A model generated the notes under the pieces. It did no database searches. It was not told the origin of the DNA and saw only the letters and a program-made list of their open reading frames with translations. The position numbers and the translations under genes were made by a program. This document shows positions 1 to 7,285 of a stretch of DNA of 56,353 bases, piece after piece. The stretch is taken from positions 1 through 56,353 of the forward strand of contig NZ_JAIHLQ010000041.1 of the NCBI RefSeq assembly GCF_019733355.1, written 5' to 3'. This DNA comes from Pseudomonas baetica (GTDB lineage: Bacteria > Pseudomonadota > Gammaproteobacteria > Pseudomonadales > Pseudomonadaceae). Numbering within the stretch: position 1 is the stretch's first letter; every line of letters starts with the position of its first letter.

Positions 1-2
1 CT

Positions 3-167
3 TATGCTCGCCTCACGCAGACTAACTGCACCGTGCAAAGCGCCGCTTATGCAGTTGGCTATGAAAGCGTGTCGCAGTTCAGTCGTGAATTTAAACGCTA
101 TTATGGGCAGAATCCACAGCAGGTTAAGCGAATTTGGCTAAATTTGCCCAACGCGCCAAAAATGTAA
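3..167 (+). CDS. C-terminal end of an AraC-family regulator (cut by window edge)
   Basis: The frame is open from the window edge to TAA at 165-167. It encodes the second helix-turn-helix and tail of an AraC/XylS activator; the run VGYESVSQFSREFKRYYGQ is the classic conserved segment of that DNA-binding domain. Only about 54 residues are visible, so the target is unknown. Base composition is lower in GC than the plasmid backbone, as for the neighbouring transposase remnant, so both probably arrived together. Confidence 0.75.
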   Translation, partial: YARLTQTNCTVQSAAYAVGYESVSQFSREFKRYYGQNPQQVKRIWLNLPNAPKM

Positions 168-188
168 AGTTAGCTTTAAATTCTAAAA

Positions 189-1541
189 TCACTCACTTGA
201 ATTCTCGTTCTCAATCAGCGCTTGCTTCCAATATTCTGGTTCAGCATATCGAGCAACCAATGCATCGATATCTATTTTTGAGGTTGATGGACTAAACTCA
301 AAATTGCCATACATATTGATGTGCTGCCATGCAACGGGCGAAATACTGTGAAGCTGAGCCAGTGCATTTTGATCTCCTACTGTTTGCTTCTGTTCATAGA
401 CACGAGATAGCAGCACTGTGTTGTAGTAAATGACCGCGTTGGTGATGAGCCGAGAGCATTCATTCCATATTTGCTGCTCCTCTTCTGTTTTTACTCTGAA
501 TTTTCCACCGTTAACAAATGCAACTGCTCGTCTAAGACGATGATAGGCTTCGCCACGATTTAATGCTTTTTGTACACATTGACGTAAGCCAACATCGTCG
601 ACAAAGTCGAGAATGTATAGCGTTCGGCATATGTTTTCCAACTCCCATAATGCTTTCTTGGTCTGATTCTGACGCGAATAGCTCGAGAGTTTGCGAACAA
701 TCGTGGCTTGAGTAACATCTTTTTGAGCTAGCGATGCCATGATCCGTTGAATATTGGGCCATTCACGTTCAATCAATTCATCGTTGGTTTTTCGGGCAGG
801 CTTTATTAGCCAGTCACCACACTCATTGGGATGTTGTGAGCCGACTAACGTATCCATTTTCTTATGCAAATCACGATAACGAGGTGCAAAATGATATCCA
901 AATGCATGCAAAATCCAAAAATTAACCTGATTGGTGCCATGGGTGTCAGTGGAATGCCGTTCTGGCTTTATATCAGAGGTATTGTTATGCAATAAATCGA
1001 AAACGTAATGGCTTTCATGTTCGTGAGTCCCAATAATCTTTGCATTTATAGGAACATGATTTGCAACCAACGTGTAGGCGCTGACACCTTTCTGTAAACC
1101 AAAATACTTGGGAGAATATCGAGCGTTAAGGGTGTTAATTTGCGTTTCTATCCGCTGACCATCGCTACTTGAATGAAGTGTGTCCTGAATATCATAGAGA
1201 TGAAATGCGGGTAGCTGGCTGGTCGCATTACTAATCGCATCATTAGCCGCTCGTAATGTCTCCAAGCGTAGATAATTTCTTGATGTCCCCGCCATTGATG
1301 CTGAGCTAAGGCCTGAAACCTCAGCCATTTTTGCTAACCCCATGTTTGTTCCCATCGCAACAATACAGGCGAAAATTTCACGGGGATCAGCTTCATGCTT
1401 TACATAACGATCTAATACATGGGTAAATGCATTTAAAAATCCAGTATTACCCGCAACAAACCACAGTAGATCCGCAATACCAATTCCTGGTAACTGGCTG
1501 TTGTGCGAGTAGAATAAAGTATCATACTGAGTATTAAAGTA
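189..1541 (-). pseudogene. tnpA: Tn3-family transposase TnpA, C-terminal fragment
   Basis: About 450 residues of a Tn3-family transposase (normally around 1000 aa), running to an in-frame TGA at 189-191. Visible marks of the catalytic half are the block LPGIGIADLLWFVAG, the segment GTNMGLAKMAEVSG, HSTDTHGTNQVNFWILHAFGYHFAPR, and the tail SPVAWQHINMYGNF. The reading frame continues upstream of the first internal ATG (1355) to a stop at 1542-1544, so the N-terminal half is missing. It differs from the Tn21-type transposase at 47-50 kb and is lower in GC. The element is dead unless complemented. Confidence 0.85.
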
Positions 1542-1550
1542 TCATACTAA

Positions 1551-1586
1551 AATGGCAGCGTTGACATCGGTACGCTGCCATTTTTA
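1551..1586. terminator. Hairpin followed by T-run
   Basis: AATGGCAGCG (1551-1560) pairs with CGCTGCCATT (1573-1582), followed by further T residues on the + strand. T residues also follow on the minus strand, so it could act in both directions. It sits just outside the 5' break of the transposase fragment. Confidence 0.4.
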
Positions 1587-1643
1587 ATATAAAAATACTT
1601 GAGAGTATTAAGGTGGACTGCCCCCAATATCCTTGACAGTTTT

Positions 1644-1858
1644 TGCCCGCAAACCAGCGCTCTGTCTGGGGAGTACGATAAAACCACCGTTTTATGAAAC
1701 CGCTTTAACGAACATCAGGAAGGACCGTAAACATCCGAAAAGCGGTTCGATAAACTCGTTTCGACAATCAGAGTTCTCCAATCAACAGTCACATACGAGT
1801 AAAGCGAACTCTAATTCGTGCTTACGTTGGTTTTCGGTTCCATTGCTCCCCAAACCCC
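1644..1858 (-). mobile_element. Truncated miniature Tn3-type element (TIME-like), copy 1
   Basis: About 215 bp nearly identical to the reverse complement of the complete element at 36537-36798. It keeps one 38-bp end (1821-1858, outer GGGG on the minus strand at 1858, inner end CTTACG) and lacks the other, which is cut off at 1644. No transposase is encoded. Size and 38-bp GGGG...TAAG ends fit Tn3-derived inverted-repeat miniature elements known in Pseudomonas; family membership is an inference. Confidence 0.65.
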
Positions 1859-1949
1859 AAGATCAAAAGCAAGCGGTTGGGCTTCGCCCCGCCGCTTTTT
1901 CTTTGCCAGCAATTACCAAATTGCTGGCCGGTGTGCGTGTTCGGCTTCG

Positions 1950-2059
1950 CCGAAACGGCTCTCGTGAACCAAGCCCCGGCCAGAAGCACGCCGGGTCTTG
2001 GCCCTTCGGGCTTCGATCCTCACGCCTTCGCCCGTTCCGGGCTGCGCGCTCCGCTTGCA
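1950..2059. repeat. GC-rich dispersed repeat, copy 1 of 3
   Basis: This stretch, ending in a GC-rich tract around CCCGTTCCGGGCTGCGCGC, recurs with small changes at about 32010-32113 and 43770-43872. No gene is convincing in any copy. It contains several short inverted GC-rich words of the type seen in REP-like sequences. Confidence 0.6.
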
Positions 2060-2083
2060 CCAGGTCAACGTACTTCGCCTATT

Positions 2084-2343
2084 TTATATCGTACGATACA
2101 GATGAAATGCTGATGGCCCGGACCCGTCCGGGCGATGTAATGCCCCGCGTCCTGGATCTGCGCACGGCTCAGGAAATCACCCTGCAGTTACCCACCGTCC
2201 GGGCAAGAAACCTCCCGGCCCGTGGATAACTGCACCGCTCGCTCTGGCCTCTGACGGGCCCGCTCGCTGGGCAATTTTTCACGCGCTGGCCATCACATCG
2301 AAATGCCTTCGGCGACCAAAGGGGTGCCCCCCTTGGAACCGCA
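2084..2343. repeat. 260-bp direct repeat, copy 1
   Basis: Over 95 percent identical by eye to 28240-28498, in the same orientation. Both copies start with the TATCGTACGATA palindrome and include a short open frame beginning MLMARTRPGD that ends at 2229 (TAA, 40 codons) without a clear ribosome site. The copies differ at only a few bases. Function is unknown; the repeats bracket the whole transfer-maintenance block. Confidence 0.8.
2087..2098. promoter_or_regulatory. Palindrome TATCGTACGATA, site 1 of 4
   Basis: Perfect 12-bp palindrome inside the 260-bp repeat. The same word occurs at 3265-3276, 4564-4575 and 28243-28254. Likely an operator for a plasmid regulator; the protein is not identified. 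Confidence 0.5.
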
Positions 2344-2384
2344 GGTAATCAGGGGGCGGGCTGTGCCCGCGAGATCTGCGCCGT

Positions 2385-3179
2385 CTAGTCGCTGCTCTCA
2401 GCCGCCGCCTCTGGCGGGACTTCGACCAGCTCTTTCGCGTCGATGAACGGGACGGCGCATTCAACGCATTGAATGCGCCCGCTAAGACCCGGTTTGCCCC
2501 ACACATTCAGTTGACACTTTGGGCATGTGTACTTGCGCTTGTTTTTCGGGTCTTCCTTGCCAGGATCTTGCGGCAAGAGTCCTGCCGAGGTCAGGGCTGA
2601 TATGTCTATCGTGGGGTCGTCTACCAAACCGGGCACAGGCTCACCGCCAGGCCCATAAAGCAGGGTTGCTGACATGGGAACCCGCTTGGTCACTACGTCG
2701 ATCCACGACAACATGCGTCCTTGCTCGACCAATTCTTTGCAAGCTATATCGAACGGGCCACCCTCGATTATGTAGTGCGTCATCTGCTGTCCATGGCGTT
2801 TCCCGCCTGGCTCGCCAGTGTTCGACGGCATCAGTCCGATGGACTCCATTTTGTTGGCCCACTCTGCATTGTGATACCCACCACGCGAGCGCTTGCCGAA
2901 GTGCGCCTGCCACTGGTGGACTTGCTCATGTGCCAATGTAGAAAGGGTCTGCTCTACGCGACGGTGCGCGAAATAAGCAGGGTTCAATGCGATCTCATCG
3001 CTCTTTCCTTCGCCGTTCCGGCGTAGAAAGCGTGACTCCGAGTAGTACCCGAACGTGTTGCTTTTGCGCTGCAGCGTGAACAGACAGCCAGGGAGTTGGC
3101 TGTCAAACAGCACGTCATTGAAGAACGCATAAGCGCCTTCAATTTCTTCGTACAATTCCTGGCTGACAGTTGCTGTCAT
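2385..3179 (-). CDS. SprT-like zinc metalloprotease-fold protein
   Basis: A 264-aa protein. Around residues 80-90 it has LAHEQVHQWQ, an HExxH zinc-binding motif, within the SprT arrangement (N-terminal YEEIEGAYAFFNDVLFDSQLP, then DEIALNPAYF). A C-terminal zinc ribbon follows (CPKCQLNVWG ... IQCVEC). SprT-like proteins resemble Spartan-type DNA-protein crosslink proteases; plasmid copies are of unproven function, often near transfer origins. ATG at 3179 follows AAGGAG. A TTCTCG-N4-CGAGAA palindrome lies immediately upstream (3191-3206) and a 32-bp palindrome further upstream, so expression is probably repressed by plasmid regulators. It lies beyond the stb genes on the side of oriT away from traABC, possibly the leading region. 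Confidence 0.8.
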   Translation of the reverse strand: MTATVSQELYEEIEGAYAFFNDVLFDSQLPGCLFTLQRKSNTFGYYSESRFLRRNGEGKSDEIALNPAYFAHRRVEQTLSTLAHEQVHQWQAHFGKRSRGGYHNAEWANKMESIGLMPSNTGEPGGKRHGQQMTHYIIEGGPFDIACKELVEQGRMLSWIDVVTKRVPMSATLLYGPGGEPVPGLVDDPTIDISALTSAGLLPQDPGKEDPKNKRKYTCPKCQLNVWGKPGLSGRIQCVECAVPFIDAKELVEVPPEAAAESSD

Positions 3180-3190
3180 GTGAACTCCTT

Positions 3191-3206
3191 TTCTCGCATG
3201 CGAGAA
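3191..3206. promoter_or_regulatory. Operator palindrome TTCTCGCATGCGAGAA
   Basis: Perfect match to the TTCTCG-N4-CGAGAA family. It lies 12 bp upstream of the SprT-like gene start, where a bound protein would block transcription. Confidence 0.6.
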
Positions 3207-3254
3207 CCCCCCGGCTTGATTGCCTACGGAGGTAAGGTTGTGGTGATACAGAAA

Positions 3255-3286
3255 GCTTATCCTGTATCGTACGATACAGGATAAGC
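3255..3286. promoter_or_regulatory. 32-bp perfect palindrome centred on TATCGTACGATA
   Basis: Both arms (3255-3270 and 3271-3286) match without a mismatch, extending the 12-bp palindrome core by ten bases each side. It lies between the stop of the StbC-like gene (3310) and the start of the SprT-like gene (3179). It could be an operator for the latter, or a hairpin that separates the two transcripts. There is only a three-base T-run after it on the minus strand, so it is a poor intrinsic terminator. Confidence 0.6.
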
Positions 3287-3309
3287 CTCAAAAAAGGGGG
3301 CGCACCCCC

Positions 3310-3699
3310 TCACATTGCAGCCAGCCGATAGCCGATGAATGCCCCCACGGCACCGGCGACAATCGCCGTTACCAATGTCACGAGCGCGAAGACCAGGAAC
3401 CAACGCCGCAGCCCACCGGCTGCGAGCATCAGCGGCGCCGTGCTACGGTTTAGCTCGTTGCCTATCCTGGCGGCGGCCTCGCGGCCAGCCTGCAGCAATG
3501 CCACCTGCTGGCTTTCCATCATTGACTCGAAGTTCAATCGCGTCTGCAACAGCGCCTTGGCGGCCCCGTCCTTGATCGACTGTTCCATCTTCGCGCCCAG
3601 CTCGCCGTCCACTTCTTCCAGGCGGCGCACCAGGGCGTCAATGTCTTCCATCATCTGAGCCGCCAACGCTTCGCGGGCGGTTGTCGGATCCTTGGCCAT
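3310..3699 (-). CDS. stbC: StbC-like plasmid stability protein with C-terminal membrane segment
   Basis: A 129-aa protein. The first 90 residues are helical and charged (coiled-coil-like); then LRRWFLVFALVTLVTAIVAGAVGAFIGYRLAAM forms one hydrophobic hairpin or membrane segment at the C terminus. It follows the StbB-like gene by 5 bp in the same orientation, which matches the stbABC operon of IncW plasmid R388. The identification rests mainly on position; the sequence itself has no recognised catalytic motif. Confidence 0.5.
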   Translation of the reverse strand: MAKDPTTAREALAAQMMEDIDALVRRLEEVDGELGAKMEQSIKDGAAKALLQTRLNFESMMESQQVALLQAGREAAARIGNELNRSTAPLMLAAGGLRRWFLVFALVTLVTAIVAGAVGAFIGYRLAAM

Positions 3700-3704
3700 C
3701 GCGG

Positions 3705-4427
3705 TTACTTCCCTTTCCCGAACAGTGCCGCGTAAACGTCATCGAGGTTCTTCCAGGCCGACTTAGCCAGGCGCTGCACCGAGATCATCCGAATGGCGTG
3801 CTCTTTGTCTTCTTCAGTCTTCGCGTCCTTCAATTGCTCACGGTACGGCGTGGTGTCTTGCACGACCTCGGAAATGTTTTTCTTGAGCGCACGCAACCGC
3901 TCGAACACCTCGTTGGAATAAATCACCGCGTCAGGGTTGAGGGTGAATTTCTTCTCCAGCTTGTGAAACCCGTACACCGCCGAGAAGGTTTGCGGCAGAT
4001 CGTCCGCGTCGTCGATCTGCACCTTGTTGAAGACGACCAAAATCCGCTTGGCTGGGACGCCAAGCGCAGAAAGCGTCTTGATGGTGTTGATCGTGTCGGC
4101 CTGCTGTTTCTTCTCGCTGACCGTGGGCACCAGGAAGTAATCGAACTCTTCTTGCGAGCCTGCGAACTGGCCCATGTACTTGAAGAAATCTTCGACGTTC
4201 GACGCTCCCACATCGACCACCGCTTTGCTCTCGACCATGAGCCATTCTTGCAGCTCGCCGAACTGGCGACCTTTCATGCGCTCGATCTCGGCGGCGGTGT
4301 CAGACGCCCCCGCGTTGATCGTCTCGATGGCGAAACGAGGTGCGTCCATCCGTGGCGACAACAACTGATCAGATACAGTCGTTTTGCCGGTGTTGCCGCT
4401 GAAATTCACTACGGCGATTTTGCTCAT
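3705..4427 (-). CDS. stbB: StbB-like ParA-family ATPase
   Basis: A 240-aa protein. The N terminus MSKIAVVNFSGNTGKTTVSD carries a deviant Walker A (GNTGKTT), and VVDVGASNVEDFF resembles the Walker A' / D-loop region. FLVPTVSEKKQQADTINTIKTL and ILVVFNKVQ follow as in ParA/StbB ATPases. In R388, StbB and StbA balance stable inheritance and conjugation; that role is carried over by homology. The start overlaps the stop of the upstream StbA-like gene by 4 bp (4424-4427), so they are translationally coupled. It is distinct from the canonical ParA at 23.7 kb, so the plasmid carries two ParA-type systems. Confidence 0.75.
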   Translation of the reverse strand: MSKIAVVNFSGNTGKTTVSDQLLSPRMDAPRFAIETINAGASDTAAEIERMKGRQFGELQEWLMVESKAVVDVGASNVEDFFKYMGQFAGSQEEFDYFLVPTVSEKKQQADTINTIKTLSALGVPAKRILVVFNKVQIDDADDLPQTFSAVYGFHKLEKKFTLNPDAVIYSNEVFERLRALKKNISEVVQDTTPYREQLKDAKTEEDKEHAIRMISVQRLAKSAWKNLDDVYAALFGKGK

Positions 4428-4873
4428 GTGCGTCTCCTTCTGCTTGGGCTCGCACTTTCGTAGCGCGCCAGTTCTGAGGCGTTCACATCATCCCCAGGGT
4501 TCATGATCTTGTTCAGTTCGGTCGGCGCCATTGGTGGCGGCAGTTCTTCATTTTCTAGATTTGTATCGTACGATACAGGAACCGGTATTTCGGCTTGTGC
4601 CTTCGGCACTGCCGCCGCTGACTCCAACTTCGGCTGGCTTGCCGGTGCTTCGACCGTTCCGGTCTTGACCGACTTGCGATACCGATACAGATAACTTTTC
4701 AGCGTCTCCATCGTGATCTCGATCCCCTGCTCCTTGAGCACATCCAGGATCGCTTTTCGTCTCACTCCGGCCTTCAATTGCTGCTCGATAATCGGCATCA
4801 CCTGGCGTATTTGTGCCGCCTTGGTTTCCGGTTCAACCGCCTGCAATGCCGTCGCTAGGTCTAGCTTTGCCAT
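4424..4873 (-). CDS. stbA: StbA/TraD-like DNA-binding protein
   Basis: A 149-aa protein. Residues 1-65 (MAKLDLATALQAVEPETKAAQIRQVMPIIEQQLKAGVRRKAILDVLKEQGIEI) look like a helix-turn-helix that senses a recurring operator. The C-terminal half is proline-rich and low complexity. ATG 4873 is chosen over GTG 4891 because AGGG lies 7 bp upstream of it. Five 11-bp tandem repeats stand about 100 bp upstream, as the stbDR repeats do before R388 stbA, and are the likely binding site. A TATCGTACGATA palindrome falls inside the coding region at 4564-4575. In IncP-9 plasmids the equivalent divergent gene is called traD. Confidence 0.6.
   Translation of the reverse strand: MAKLDLATALQAVEPETKAAQIRQVMPIIEQQLKAGVRRKAILDVLKEQGIEITMETLKSYLYRYRKSVKTGTVEAPASQPKLESAAAVPKAQAEIPVPVSYDTNLENEELPPPMAPTELNKIMNPGDDVNASELARYESASPSRRRRT
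4562..4577. promoter_or_regulatory. Palindrome TGTATCGTACGATACA inside stbA-like gene
   Basis: A 16-bp perfect palindrome with the same core as sites 2087, 3265 and 28243. It lies inside coding sequence, encoding PVSYDT, so its presence may be partly coincidental or may serve as an intragenic block or nucleation site. Confidence 0.4.
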
Positions 4874-4977
4874 ATTGCACCCTATATGCACCCTTGTTGC
4901 TCTCTGTGTGTATCCTACTCACCCCCTACTGATAGTCAAGTTAAACCCTCCTGCATCTGTTGTGCAGCCTTACAGCA

Positions 4978-5032
4978 CCCTATCTGTACCCTATCTGTAC
5001 CCTATCTGTACCCTATCTGTACCCTATCTGTA
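4978..5032. repeat. Five tandem 11-bp repeats (CCCTATCTGTA)
   Basis: Five exact head-to-tail copies, with degenerate relatives on either side (CCCTCTCCTA after, and CACCCTATATGCACCC near 4870-4890). They lie in the stbA-like promoter region. The 11-bp period puts each copy on one face of the helix, typical of a cooperative protein array such as the StbA sites of R388 or a centromere. This is not a CRISPR: the repeats have no spacers. Confidence 0.75.
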
Positions 5033-5039
5033 CCCTCTC

Positions 5040-5314
5040 CTACGGTCTTCGACCTAAATGATGGATACGCCCTTAACAAGAGCATAATTTTTGATCCTTA
5101 ACAGGATCAAAATCTTAATACACATCACGCACTCCCTTGCGGGAGGTGAAAGCCTTGCTGCGCTTGGCTAAAAGGCATTCAACATCATTCCGTAGCGCTA
5201 TACACTTACTATACAAAACTACCATTTCAGCCATATAAATCAAGCTTTTTATGTATAGCGTTTGCTATACATGTAGCGAGTGATTATTGTAGGGGCTGAA
5301 ATGCACCTTTTTTC
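5040..5314. other. Candidate origin of transfer (oriT) region
   Basis: No gene fits in this 270-bp AT-rich gap between the divergent stbA-like and traA genes, the usual oriT place in IncW, IncN and IncP-9 plasmids. It holds three inverted repeats: TTTTGATCC/GGATCAAAA (5089-5097, 5104-5112), CTCCC/GGGAG (5132-5136, 5141-5145) and ATGTATAGC/GCTATACAT (5251-5259, 5264-5272). Words like GCTATACAC near 5200 resemble MobF nic surroundings. The exact nic cannot be set from sequence alone. Promoters of both divergent operons must also lie here. Confidence 0.6.
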
Positions 5315-5332
5315 ATGCACAGAGAGAGCACC

Positions 5333-5719
5333 GTGGCGAAGACACTACCCATACGGTTCAACGACGAGCAGACGGCCAGGCTCGAAGAAGCAGCGGCGTT
5401 AGCGGGGTACAAACACCTGTCAACTTATGTTCGGGACCGCGCTCTCGCAACGGACAAATCAGGGGGCAGACAGACCGATCTCGACAACTGGGCAGACCAG
5501 CAACGGATCCTCAGTTTGCTCGAATCCCTCGACCGGGAGCAGGGCACTAACCGAACCATTCTGGCCATCGCGGTCTACCTGCTGCGACAGAACAGCACGC
5601 AAGGAAAGCTCAACGAGCTGCGCGCCGAACTGTCTGCAGTGGGGAGCAACGAGGAAGCATTAGCCGCTCTGTTGCCCGAGTTGGCTAAGGATATTGAACG
5701 TCTATCAGGAGAGGACTAA
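5333..5719 (+). CDS. traA: TraA/TrwA-like relaxosome accessory protein (ribbon-helix-helix)
   Basis: A 128-aa protein with an N-terminal ribbon-helix-helix (KTLPIRFNDEQTARLEEAAALAGYKHLSTYVRDRAL) and a helical C-terminal half. TrwA of R388 and TraA of IncP-9 pWW0 bind oriT, stimulate the relaxase and repress the operon; the same role is inferred. GTG at 5333 is preferred over ATG at 5315 because AGAGAG precedes it and the RHH strand starts right after. The stop TAA shares its last base with the ATG of the coupling protein gene, so the two are coupled. Confidence 0.75.
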   Translation: MAKTLPIRFNDEQTARLEEAAALAGYKHLSTYVRDRALATDKSGGRQTDLDNWADQQRILSLLESLDREQGTNRTILAIAVYLLRQNSTQGKLNELRAELSAVGSNEEALAALLPELAKDIERLSGED

Positions 5720-7275
5720 TGCACAAACAAGAAGTCGATAGCGCAACCTTGATGGCGGGGATTGCCCTGCCAATCGCCGGTTGGGTCGGCGGCGCCTACC
5801 TGGCGCAGATGCCGTTTGCACCATTCCCTGGCGCCTTCCGCGAGACACTGCACCAGACATTACAGAACCCAATCATGGCCGGATGTACGGTGGCCACGTC
5901 CGTGGTTGCCGGTGCGCTGGTCTACTACCTCAATGAATATTGTGACGATGGGTTCCGTGGCGAACGGTTCGTTGAACACTTGCGCGGTTCTCGCATGCGA
6001 AATTGGCACTATGTGGACAGCAAAGTCCGCAGACGTAATGCCCAAACCAACCGGGAGCGCCGCAAGAGTGGGATGGAGAAGATCGAGCCGATCATGATCG
6101 GCAAGGTGCCCATGCCGTTGCACCTCGAAGATCGAAACACCATGATTTGCGCGTCCATCGGTGCCGGTAAGTCCGTCTCCATGGAAAGCATGATTGCCTC
6201 GGCGTTGAAACGTAATGACAAGATGGCCGTTGTCGATCCCAACGGTACGTTCTACTCGAAGTTCAGCTTCAAGGGTGACGTGATTCTCAACCCATTTGAC
6301 GCTCGTTCGGCAGGCTGGACAGTGTTCAACGAGATCAAAGGCGTTCACGACTTTGACCGTATGGCGAAATCCATCATCCCGCCGCAGGTCGATCCAGGCG
6401 ATGAGCAGTGGTGCGCGTATGCCCGTGACGTGCTGGCCGACACCATGCGCAAGCTCAAGGAAACCAACAACCCGAACCAGGACACGCTGGTAAACCTGCT
6501 GGTACGCGAGGACGGCGACACCATTCGGGCGTTCTTGGCCAACACCGACTCCGAGGGCTATTTCCGCGACAACGCAGAAAAGGCGATTGCCAGTATTCAG
6601 TTCATGATGAACAAATACATTCGCCCGCTGCGCTTCATGACCAAGGGCAGTTTCTCGATTCACAAGTGGGTGACAGACCCGAATGCGGGCAACCTGTTTA
6701 TCACCTGGCGGGAAGATATGCGCTCGACCATGCAACCACTGGTGGCCATGTGGATTGATACGATCTGCGCAACCATTCTCAGCTACGAGCCCATGACCGG
6801 GAAACGCCTCTGGCTGTTCCTGGACGAGCTGCAATCGCTGGGCAAACTCGAATCGTTCGTACCAGCGGCCACCAAAGGCCGGAAACACGGCCTGCGTATG
6901 GTTGCCACCCTGCAGGACTGGTCGCAATTGATCACCAGCTATGGCCAAACCGACGCGGAAACGGTGCTGTCCTGCTTCCGTAACTACGTGATCCTTGCCG
7001 CATCCAACGCACAGACCTCGGACAAGGCAAGCGAGATCCTTGGCCAGCAAGAGGTCAGGCGCATGCGTGTGTCTTTCAGTGGCGGCCGCAGTAACCGTTC
7101 GCCGGAGATCAAGAAGGAGCCCGTGGTCATGGACTCCGAAATCTCAAACCTGAAAGACCTTGAGGCTTATCTGAAATTTGGTGAGGACTTCCCTATCACC
7201 AAAATCAAACTGCCCTACGTGCATCACAAAGAGCGAGCCCAAGGGATAGTTGTTGCCGGTCAAGAAGCGGCGTAA
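5719..7275 (+). CDS. traB: TrwB/VirD4-type conjugative coupling protein
   Basis: A 518-aa protein, close to TrwB (507 aa). Two hydrophobic N-terminal segments (about residues 10-35 and 55-75) anchor it in the inner membrane. The cytoplasmic ATPase domain has Walker A (CASIGAGKSVSMES, about 145-158) and Walker B (RLWLFLDELQSL, about 360-372), then FVPAATKGRKHGLRMVATLQDWSQL. It brings the relaxase-DNA complex to the T4SS and pumps DNA. The gene overlaps the first bases of an upstream extension of the relaxase frame, but the preferred relaxase start lies 10 bp after its stop. Confidence 0.92.
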   Translation: MHKQEVDSATLMAGIALPIAGWVGGAYLAQMPFAPFPGAFRETLHQTLQNPIMAGCTVATSVVAGALVYYLNEYCDDGFRGERFVEHLRGSRMRNWHYVDSKVRRRNAQTNRERRKSGMEKIEPIMIGKVPMPLHLEDRNTMICASIGAGKSVSMESMIASALKRNDKMAVVDPNGTFYSKFSFKGDVILNPFDARSAGWTVFNEIKGVHDFDRMAKSIIPPQVDPGDEQWCAYARDVLADTMRKLKETNNPNQDTLVNLLVREDGDTIRAFLANTDSEGYFRDNAEKAIASIQFMMNKYIRPLRFMTKGSFSIHKWVTDPNAGNLFITWREDMRSTMQPLVAMWIDTICATILSYEPMTGKRLWLFLDELQSLGKLESFVPAATKGRKHGLRMVATLQDWSQLITSYGQTDAETVLSCFRNYVILAASNAQTSDKASEILGQQEVRRMRVSFSGGRSNRSPEIKKEPVVMDSEISNLKDLEAYLKFGEDFPITKIKLPYVHHKERAQGIVVAGQEAA

Positions 7276-7285
7276 CGGAGGTTGC

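Noticed and set aside
1612..1632. IS3-like end (TGGACTGCCCCC) next to the left miniature element
   Set aside because: Only about a dozen bases resemble an IS end and no partner end or transposase is present.
1633..2229. 198-codon frame across the miniature element and repeats
   Set aside because: It crosses several repeat boundaries and ends in the 260-bp repeat, so it is a chance fusion.
4978..5032. Tandem 11-bp array as a CRISPR
   Set aside because: Repeats are head-to-tail with no spacers and no cas genes are nearby.
5988..6003. TTCTCGCATGCGAAAT as another operator of the main palindrome family
   Set aside because: It lies inside the coupling protein gene, has a mismatched arm, and is explained by codons for GSRMRN.
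5860..7050. Long open frame (396 codons) antisense to the coupling protein gene
   Set aside because: It mirrors a strongly coding gene with clear Walker motifs; its own translation has no known pattern or ribosome site.
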